Under the pieces are notes generated by a model. That model made no database searches, had not been told where the DNA came from, and saw only the letters and a program-made list of their open reading frames with translations. Below, in pieces: positions 1 through 5,384 of a stretch of DNA of 8,655 bases (the first letter of the stretch is position 1; each line of letters opens with the position of its first letter). This DNA comes from CAZPCZ01 sp964585225 (GTDB lineage Bacteria; Patescibacteriota; Patescibacteriia; JACPHY01). Made by a program: the position numbers and the translations under genes. Where the stretch lies: positions 1 through 8,655 of the forward strand of contig CAZPCZ010000057.1 in assembly GCA_964585225.1 (NCBI GenBank), given 5' to 3'.

Positions 1-54
1 CCGCAAATCTGCGATTCGCCTCGCGGTGACGGGAATAGACAACTGAACAACGAA

Positions 55-86
55 CGATCCCCCCCGACGACCATCGGGGGGGATCG
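55..86 (-). terminator. Putative rho-independent terminator closing the minus-strand gene set
   Basis: There is a perfect 13-bp inverted repeat (arms 55-67 and 74-86, each with a run of seven G or C) around a 6-nt loop. Read on the minus strand, the hairpin is followed by the T-rich stretch TTCGTTGTTC, whereas the plus-strand side has no T-run, so it fits as a terminator for the glycosyltransferase gene that ends at 182. The T-tract is interrupted, so function is inferred from position and stem strength. I recognise nothing in positions 1-54. Confidence 0.55.
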
Positions 87-111
87 CTGCGTATCGACGG
101 AAGGGGTCCGT

Positions 112-197
112 CTCCTCCCCTTAGGGTAAGGGGAGGTTGGGAGGGGTTACGCTCCGTGAGGTAACTCCCCCTCGCCCCCTCTTACCCTAAGCGGGGG
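112..197. repeat. Palindromic repeat element, copy A
   Basis: This is a composite of two hairpins. The first is a perfect 10-bp stem, cctcccctta/taaggggagg (114-123 and 127-136), around a ggg loop. A G-rich run ending in ggttac and a 10-nt unique spacer follow. The mirror half then begins gtaactccccctc (161-173) and ends with a second hairpin around ccc (about 176-196). The whole unit is roughly an inverted repeat of itself. The first 38 bp (114-151) are identical to 1552-1589 in copy B. The stop codon (182-184) and last few residues of the glycosyltransferase gene lie inside the element, so it appears to have landed on, or become, the gene's 3' end. Confidence 0.8.
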
Positions 198-1396
198 AAC
201 CAACTCAACCGCTGTCGTATCCTTTTCGGATGGGAGCTACGGTAGCACTCCACCGTCCTCCCCGCCGCCGCATCCCAATCATAGTGCCGGAGCACCGCGG
301 CCTGGATCTCACGACCGATCCGCGGGAGCGACCTCGCGCTCCGGTGCGCAACCTCGAGCACCGACGCGCAATCGTGTACATCGCCGGTGCGGAACAAGAG
401 GCCGCCAATGCGATCAATGACCTCACGGTGTTCGGGAATGTCGGAGACGACCGGCACCGCACCGGCCGCGGCGGCCTCGAGGACCGCGATCGGGAGCCCC
501 TCGCTCGAAGACGCGTGGACGAACGCGAGGCAGTGACGGTAGAGCGCGTCGAGCGGTGCGCCCGTCTGCCGTCCGAGGAAACGGATTGCCGGATCACCCC
601 CGGCGAGCACCGTGAGCTCATCAGCGTACGCATCCGTGAACGCCGGCGCCCCAACGATCGCGAGCTGGAGATCACGGAACTCCCGATGCTCCATTCGTAG
701 TTGCCGGAAGGCCGCAATGATCGTATGGATCCCCTTATGCGGCACGAGTCGCGAGACCACAAGGAGGTAACGCCTCGGCACGAGCTGGAGCTGACTCAAA
801 ATGTCTCGCTCATGCACTTGCAACTCTTCCCTCTTCCCTCTTCCCTCTTCCCTCTTCCCTTGCGCCACTCCGTTCGGAATGCACGTCGTTTCCCGACCGT
901 AACGATCAGAGCAGTACCCCTGGAGTGTCTCCCCGACCGTGATCGTCTCATGCGGGAAGGCGCACGTTGCCCGCTCACCAAGCGCGAGTACCGCGCGAGC
1001 AATCCTCCCCCATTTCGCGTGGTGGCAATCCACGCAGTGGAACGTACACACGACCCGCGCGCTCGGTCGAAGCAAGCGTGGGAGGAATGCGAGCAGCGAC
1101 GGCCCAACACCGTGGAAGTGGTACACGTCATGCCGCTCTCGCATCGCGTGCCACGTTGCGAGGAGCGTGTGCGAGATCGCATCGAGGTGCTTCGTGCGGA
1201 GGGATGGCAACGTGACGACGCGGACGCCGCGCTCGGTACGAACGGACCATGGTGCGCGCTCCGTGTACCACGGTCGAGCGTACACGGTCACGCTGAACCC
1301 GCCCGACGCGAGACGTGCGCCGAGCTCTTCCACGTGCCGCTCAACCCCACCAATGGTCGCCGGCACTCCCTTGGAACCGATCATCGCAATCCTCAT
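182..1396 (-). CDS. Glycosyltransferase family 4, DUF1972/rhamnosyltransferase-like, with heptamer-repeat linker
   Basis: This 404-residue protein is probably a cytoplasmic or membrane-associated glycosyltransferase that uses a nucleotide sugar to extend a surface polysaccharide. The N-terminus MRIAMIGSKGVPATIGGVER and the HFHGVGPS stretch (94-100) fit the DUF1972 N-terminal domain of Cps2T-like rhamnosyltransferases. The C-terminal GT-B domain shows SRLVPHKG (215-222) and the GT4 E-x7-E motif at E299 and E307. The donor sugar cannot be read from sequence. I chose ATG 1394-1396 because the family motif begins there; a GTG at 1468 would add 24 residues unlike the family. No clear Shine-Dalgarno site is visible. 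The inter-domain linker after IPNGV (173-177) contains GKREEGRGKREE, encoded by five 7-bp repeats. The tail WFPRLG and the stop come from repeat copy A. A terminator-like hairpin and a 250-bp gap separate it from the gene upstream, so it may be transcribed on its own. Confidence 0.9.
   Translation of the reverse strand: MRIAMIGSKGVPATIGGVERHVEELGARLASGGFSVTVYARPWYTERAPWSVRTERGVRVVTLPSLRTKHLDAISHTLLATWHAMRERHDVYHFHGVGPSLLAFLPRLLRPSARVVCTFHCVDCHHAKWGRIARAVLALGERATCAFPHETITVGETLQGYCSDRYGRETTCIPNGVAQGKREEGRGKREELQVHERDILSQLQLVPRRYLLVVSRLVPHKGIHTIIAAFRQLRMEHREFRDLQLAIVGAPAFTDAYADELTVLAGGDPAIRFLGRQTGAPLDALYRHCLAFVHASSSEGLPIAVLEAAAAGAVPVVSDIPEHREVIDRIGGLLFRTGDVHDCASVLEVAHRSARSLPRIGREIQAAVLRHYDWDAAAGRTVECYRSSHPKRIRQRLSWFPRLG
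824..860. repeat. Heptanucleotide tandem repeat (CTCTTCC)5 inside a glycosyltransferase gene
   Basis: Five perfect copies of ctcttcc (824-858) plus a partial ct (859-860) form a 37-nt tract with no mismatch. On the coding minus strand the unit is GGAAGAG. Seven is not a multiple of three, so each gained or lost unit changes frame. Losing one unit reads into KSCKCMSETF and a TGA at 796-798; gaining one reads into a TGA at 810-812. The tract falls in the expected linker between the two Rossmann domains, where extra residues should be tolerated while the frame is open. Confidence 0.9.
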
Positions 1397-1495
1397 ATCT
1401 TCGCTTCGCTCGATACCTCGAATCCTCGCTCGATCATGAGTCGATGCCGATCGACTCGCGATGCTCACTCGTCATCGAGGTAACGCGCCATCCTA

Positions 1496-1528
1496 ACACA
1501 AAAGCGCCGCGGCGTCAACCGCAGCGCT
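1496..1528 (-). terminator. Putative rho-independent terminator between the DUF11-like gene and the distal glycosyltransferase
   Basis: On the minus strand, AGCGC-t-GCGG pairs with CCGC-g-GCGCT (10 bp with one internal mismatch; plus-strand arms 1503-1512 and 1519-1528) around a 6-nt loop. The hairpin is followed directly by TTTTGTG (complement of 1496-1502). It lies 100 bp upstream of the glycosyltransferase start at 1396 and 119 bp beyond the DUF11-like gene's stop. It would end the main operon transcript and leave the last gene needing its own promoter. I could not identify a convincing promoter in 1397-1495. Confidence 0.5.
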
Positions 1529-1549
1529 CAACAGAGCACGAAGATTGTG

Positions 1550-1645
1550 CCCCTCCCCTTAGGGTAAGGGGAGGTTGGGAGGGGTTACGAACGACTCGTA
1601 ACTCCCCCTCCCCCTCTTACCCTAAGAGGGGGGACGTGGTCCCCC
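1550..1645. repeat. Palindromic repeat element, copy B, with an extra hairpin
   Basis: This has the same layout as copy A: a perfect 10-bp stem with a ggg loop (1552-1574), then the run ending ggttacg, an 8-nt unique spacer, gtaactccccctc (1598-1610), and a second hairpin cccctctta/taagagggg around ccc, ending near 1630. An adjoining 7-bp hairpin (1629-1635 with 1639-1645, loop gtg) overlaps it and reaches the stop of the DUF11-like gene at 1647. Together these occupy about 95 of the 250 bases between the two genes. Copies A and B are in the same orientation, about 1.44 kb apart, with one gene between them. Confidence 0.8.
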
Positions 1646-1646
1646 T

Positions 1647-3203
1647 TTAAGGTACCACCCTCCCCTTCCCCTGCGCATGTTGATCGAGCAAAAGCTCCGT
1701 CGTCACCTCGGGTGTGGTCGCCGTGAGTTCGGTCCCAAGATCATCCACGCCCTCCGCAATCGTCTCCTCAAGCAACATCGCGAATGACCCAACCTGCGCT
1801 GCGGTCGGAGTGAGCGCGAGCTCGAACGAGGCGCTCGCGTCCGGCCGCTGATTCCCGATCGTACGATCAAGCCTCCCGATCGTCCAGGTTACGGTTCGAC
1901 TCGTCGCATCGAAAATCGGCTCCTCCCCAATCATCGCCATGGCACGACCCGTCCATTCGACACCCGCAGGGAGCGTCGCGCGAACAACGATCCGTTCCGC
2001 GTCTCGAAGGAGACTCTGCGCCTCCCACGTCACCCAGTACTTCGTCGTCTCACCAACGCGCGGCGGGAACGGCCCGCGGCCGATCTGATCCCCTTCGGGA
2101 GTGAAGTACCGTGCAGATGCCGTGAGGCGAAGTTCGCCGACGATATCGAGTGTGAGCGGTGTGCCGACGATGCGCGATGTCGGAACACCGCGCGCATCCT
2201 CCGCAATGATGAGCTCGGGAGTGAGAGTGTACGACACGGATGTCCCCGCAGGAATCACCACACGCCCAACCGTCGCCGGCGGCGTGAGCAGGAACGCCTC
2301 CCCGGCCGTCTCTCCCGCCGGACGCACACCACGGAACGGCCAGCGGATCTCCCCGCGACGAACGGTCGCGCCCGGTGTGGTCGCGGTGATCCTGACAGAA
2401 AGTGGACCGGAGATCGCAATACGGAACGCTCGTGCATCGAAGGAAGCCGACTCGCTCCCCGCCGCGTAGTATACGGCGCCGATCTCTACGGATTGTCCGA
2501 GATGTACGATTGCTGGTCCATCACCCTGCGGACCGATCGCGAACGCCACGGCGACCCCACGGACCTCCACCGTCCCACTCGCCACCACTCGCTCTGATCG
2601 CGTCGCACCCTTGCCATGGAACGTGCCCTCGATGCGCAAGGTCATCCCGTCCAGTGCGTCGGTTATCCCACGCACCGCAATGCGGCCCGATGCGCCAGGT
2701 GCGACGCTCCCAATCCGCACCGTATGCGTCATCGCATCGTACGTCTCCGGCGTCACCGCCTGCACATGGAAGCGCTCGGGGAGGCGAAGGGCGACCGTCG
2801 CATGGTCCAGTGACTCATCGCCGTCATGCCGGAAGGTGAGCGTGAACGTCAGCACATCGCCAGAACGCACGATTGCTGGCGCTGCCGTCCACTCGAGTTT
2901 CACGTTCGACGGGAAGATGCTCGGTCGGACGAACAAGAGGTATCCGTTGATGCCGACGAGCGCGAGGATTGCGATGACGAACCCGACGTCCGCTGCGAGG
3001 TGGTGGCGGCCGAACCGGTGCCGCGGATGGTAGTGCCGCTCGTGCCGATGTCGTGCAATCCGCGCAGCCATCCGCCCCGGCGCGACAACACAGTTCACGC
3101 AGAGGTTCACCGTCTTCGCAAGGATGGGCGGCATGCGCGGCGACGGTTTCGGCGATTCCACCGGCTTCGGGTCAACATGGACGATCTCACGCTCATTCGT
3201 CAT
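1647..3203 (-). CDS. Single-pass membrane protein with DUF11-like extracellular domains
   Basis: This 518-residue protein has no cleavable signal peptide. A cytosolic segment of about 72 residues precedes one hydrophobic helix (about 73-93, GFVIAILALVGINGYLLFV), and about 425 residues then lie outside the cell. The ectodomain is beta-rich and looks like two or three DUF11/Ig-like units (about 102-215, 220-330 and 355-500). Typical patterns are RSGDVLTFTLTF, LPAGVEW, and a segment of about residues 366-392 containing PPRVGETTKYWV, which I recall from DUF11-type proteins of Patescibacteria. The cytosolic part has a Cys pair (C35, C38) and an Arg/His-rich patch with seven His in 52-68. A structural or adhesive surface role is inferred; no catalytic motif is seen. 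It starts 21 bp after the hydrolase stop, so the two are probably co-transcribed. ATG 3201-3203 has only a weak GAGG about 16 nt upstream. The tail GKGRVVP runs into the G-rich repeat region. Confidence 0.82.
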   Translation of the reverse strand: MTNEREIVHVDPKPVESPKPSPRMPPILAKTVNLCVNCVVAPGRMAARIARHRHERHYHPRHRFGRHHLAADVGFVIAILALVGINGYLLFVRPSIFPSNVKLEWTAAPAIVRSGDVLTFTLTFRHDGDESLDHATVALRLPERFHVQAVTPETYDAMTHTVRIGSVAPGASGRIAVRGITDALDGMTLRIEGTFHGKGATRSERVVASGTVEVRGVAVAFAIGPQGDGPAIVHLGQSVEIGAVYYAAGSESASFDARAFRIAISGPLSVRITATTPGATVRRGEIRWPFRGVRPAGETAGEAFLLTPPATVGRVVIPAGTSVSYTLTPELIIAEDARGVPTSRIVGTPLTLDIVGELRLTASARYFTPEGDQIGRGPFPPRVGETTKYWVTWEAQSLLRDAERIVVRATLPAGVEWTGRAMAMIGEEPIFDATSRTVTWTIGRLDRTIGNQRPDASASFELALTPTAAQVGSFAMLLEETIAEGVDDLGTELTATTPEVTTELLLDQHAQGKGRVVP

Positions 3204-3222
3204 ACACTCATCACTTATACCT

Positions 3223-3236
3223 CTTCACTCTTCACT
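3223..3236. repeat. Two-copy heptamer CTTCACT spanning a stop codon
   Basis: Two perfect copies of cttcact (3223-3229 and 3230-3236) span the TGA stop (3225-3227) of the GHL15-like gene and encode its last residues, SEE. The unit differs by one base from the cttccct register of the heptamer tract at 824-860. Two copies alone could be chance, so this is kept as a small repeat with a possible family link. Confidence 0.45.
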
Positions 3237-5384
3237 TACCGCAGTGAACACGTTCGTACTCATCCCGAGGATCTCCGCGATCCCATTCCCATCGAGATCC
3301 ACGACCGCCACATCCACGCCGCCGCGCCGCTCCGGAGCGAACGCGAAGAATTGATTCCGCAGTGTCCCATCGGTGCCTGAGAACACGCGGATGTGTGGAC
3401 CACCGCTCGGCCCGGCGCCAGTCACAATCTCATCAACCCCATCGCCGTCAACGTCTCCCGCGGCAATACGGACGCCACCGCGGAACTTCCGGTCGTACGC
3501 GAGGAAGCGATCATCGGTTGCCCGTCCGCGCGAGTCGAGGATACGGACTTCGGGGAGAGCACCGGCCCCCGCGGCGACGACGATGTCCGGCCGAGCGAGC
3601 GGCGCGCGGGCAACGAGCGCGACGGTCATCCCGTGACCCCATTTTGACCCAAATGGCGTTCGGTACGGCATGAGCAGTCGGCCCTCGAGGAGGTTGAAGA
3701 TGCCCAGCCGTGCGCCGCGATCACGCTCCGCAACGACGATCTCCCACGTGCCGTTCTGATCGAGATCACCCACCGCGAAGTCGATCGACCCACGGAAACG
3801 GTCTCCAAACGGGGCGAACTCCCGGAGCGTCTGACCATCGCGGAGCACGCGGATCATACCCTGTTCGGCGAGCACGGCCTCTGGAGTCCCATCACGATCG
3901 AGATCAATGTGCGCAATGGTCGTCCGACTCCGAGCACGCGCATCGAATGCGAAGAATCCGTTCCGCGCGGTCCGCCCGTCCTGCCGGAACACGCGGGCGA
4001 ACGACCCGTTCGTGAATGGCGCCCCCCGGATCTCCTCGACGATGCGGAGGAGAATCGCGCCATCTTGCGGTGGCAGGACGACCTCGGAAGTGATACGCCG
4101 CTCACCACTCGACGTCGCCGTCCCCACCGCGAGCTCGAACTCCTCGTCGAACTGCACCCGCTGTTCCCGGTCGGTCGAATTCACGAGGACGAGCCCCTGC
4201 GCGTAGTCCCGTCGGTACACACCGGGTCGAAATCCCTCTGCGGCGATCGGGTTCGTCGCGAGCGACGCCGCTCGCACGTCCGCGATGCGCACGGGTCCAC
4301 CGATCGGTTCTCCGAGCGCAACCTCGTACGCGTCGTACCACCACCGCTGCGCGTGCTCGAGGTCGCCGAAGTCGAAACTGTAGAATCCGCCGCCGAGGAG
4401 CGTCGAGGTAAGACCGAAACGGATCTGTCGAGGATCCTGCGCGCCGGTGTTCCGCGTGTTCACGTTGACGATCGTGATGACGGGGTCGACCGCGCGCTCG
4501 AGCACACGGAAGTACGCACGCATGGATGCCGACCAGTCTCCGGCGGTCGTATCTGGGAAGTGCTCGAAGAGGATGCCGTTCGTCAGCTCTGCGTACCGCG
4601 CATCGCCGTTCCCGGTGATGAGGAATCCGGGACGCGCACGACGACGGGTCTCGGTGAGGAGCGCGCGGACGCCAGCCTCCCACCGGGTGTCCATCGTCTC
4701 GGCGCTGTCCGCAGATCGGTCATCGTCGAGGTCAATGGACCCAACCCCGCGGCTGGAGAGCCAACTCGCGCCGCCCCAGAGGTTGTCGTAGAGGATACCA
4801 TCCCAGCGTGGGTCCGACGCGATGTCGTCCGCGACGAACGACGCGAGCGCATCCGTCCAACCGCGATCCGTCACGTCGAGGAGCCACGTCTGCGGCCACC
4901 ACGATACCCGGTCGCCGGTTGCGGATCGGAGGTACCAGTGGTCGCTGATACGCGCTGCGAGCCGTCGGCGCATGGGCGCCTGCGGGTGCTCCGCCGCGTC
5001 GCGTCGGATCTCCTGGCTCGTCACGTACGCGAGCAACTTCGCGCTCGGGTTCAGCGATCGGAGGAGCGCGAACTCGCGGGGCGTATTCTGTGCCACCTCC
5101 ATGTCGAGTACGATGACGTCCCACCGAGCGAGGTCACGCGCCTCCTCTTCGGAGAGGTGCCACTTCTGGAAGATGTTTGCAAGCTGCGGGCGCTGGAATG
5201 GCTTGCGCTGCGCGCCGATCGGAAGGGAGAGGAAGGCAACGAGTGCGAGGAGCAACGCGAAGAAGCCGGTGACACGACCCGACGCGACCCCAGGGGTCTT
5301 ACGAAAAGGACCCCTGGGGTCTTTTTGATCCCCCGAACGATCGGTAGATCTCCATGAGACGTTCGTAGTGTTGTTCTCGTCCAT
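3225..5384 (-). CDS. Secreted GHL15-like putative glycoside hydrolase with C-terminal FG-GAP repeats
   Basis: This 719-residue exported protein starts at ATG 5382-5384. A signal peptide-like segment follows an unusually long N-terminal lead: hydrophobic core about 41-55 (FFALLLALVAFLSL), likely cleavage near PIGA/Q. Residues about 70-350 resemble the putative TIM-barrel family GHL15 (PF14885): WDVIVLDMEV, NPSAKLLAYV and DGILYDN are typical strand ends whose acidic residues are candidate catalytic groups. A short beta module follows (about 385-450, GLVLVNST to GAILLRI). Residues about 455-716 hold FG-GAP repeats with four calcium-site motifs starting near 494, 540, 644 and 696 (for example DLDRDG, DVDGDG), plus GPHIRVF and FRGGVRIAAGDV. 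A role on surface or environmental glycan is inferred. The start overlaps the upstream glycosyltransferase by 86 bp and has no clear Shine-Dalgarno site; a TTG at 5420 is the only longer option in the open frame, and the next in-frame TTG lies inside the signal core. Confidence 0.83.
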   Translation of the reverse strand: MDENNTTNVSWRSTDRSGDQKDPRGPFRKTPGVASGRVTGFFALLLALVAFLSLPIGAQRKPFQRPQLANIFQKWHLSEEEARDLARWDVIVLDMEVAQNTPREFALLRSLNPSAKLLAYVTSQEIRRDAAEHPQAPMRRRLAARISDHWYLRSATGDRVSWWPQTWLLDVTDRGWTDALASFVADDIASDPRWDGILYDNLWGGASWLSSRGVGSIDLDDDRSADSAETMDTRWEAGVRALLTETRRRARPGFLITGNGDARYAELTNGILFEHFPDTTAGDWSASMRAYFRVLERAVDPVITIVNVNTRNTGAQDPRQIRFGLTSTLLGGGFYSFDFGDLEHAQRWWYDAYEVALGEPIGGPVRIADVRAASLATNPIAAEGFRPGVYRRDYAQGLVLVNSTDREQRVQFDEEFELAVGTATSSGERRITSEVVLPPQDGAILLRIVEEIRGAPFTNGSFARVFRQDGRTARNGFFAFDARARSRTTIAHIDLDRDGTPEAVLAEQGMIRVLRDGQTLREFAPFGDRFRGSIDFAVGDLDQNGTWEIVVAERDRGARLGIFNLLEGRLLMPYRTPFGSKWGHGMTVALVARAPLARPDIVVAAGAGALPEVRILDSRGRATDDRFLAYDRKFRGGVRIAAGDVDGDGVDEIVTGAGPSGGPHIRVFSGTDGTLRNQFFAFAPERRGGVDVAVVDLDGNGIAEILGMSTNVFTAVSEE
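5286..5326 (+). terminator. Perfect 13-bp inverted repeat with T-run; terminator-like on the plus strand
   Basis: Arms gaccccaggggtc (5286-5298) and gacccctggggtc (5309-5321) are exact reverse complements around a 10-nt loop, and ttttt (5322-5326) follows on the plus strand. By form this is a plus-strand terminator, yet every nearby gene runs on the minus strand. On the minus strand the stem is followed by GC-rich sequence, although the first arm alone is followed by CTTTTCG. The loop holds the stop codon of the glycosyltransferase (5299-5301), and the same bases encode part of the N-terminus of the hydrolase. It may be an inserted palindrome rather than a working terminator. Confidence 0.45.

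Noticed and set aside
1..54. Possible gene fragment at the left edge
   Set aside because: It is too short, with no start, stop context or motif that would support a call.
796..1182. Minus-strand open frame overlapping the distal glycosyltransferase in another frame
   Set aside because: It is not a gene of its own: it is the out-of-frame reading through the heptamer tract, useful only to show where translation would stop after loss of one repeat unit.
230..1483. Plus-strand open frames opposite the distal glycosyltransferase, including an apparent aaggaggt Shine-Dalgarno at about 761-768
   Set aside because: They are antisense to a gene with clear GT4 motifs; the SD-like string is not followed by a plausible gene, and the translations are low-complexity Arg-rich.
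3909..5357. Long plus-strand open frame (about 480 codons) opposite the GHL15-like gene
   Set aside because: The minus-strand frame has a signal peptide, GHL15-like motifs and four FG-GAP calcium motifs. The plus-strand product is Arg/Glu-rich with no recognisable domain, as expected for a shadow frame in GC-rich DNA.
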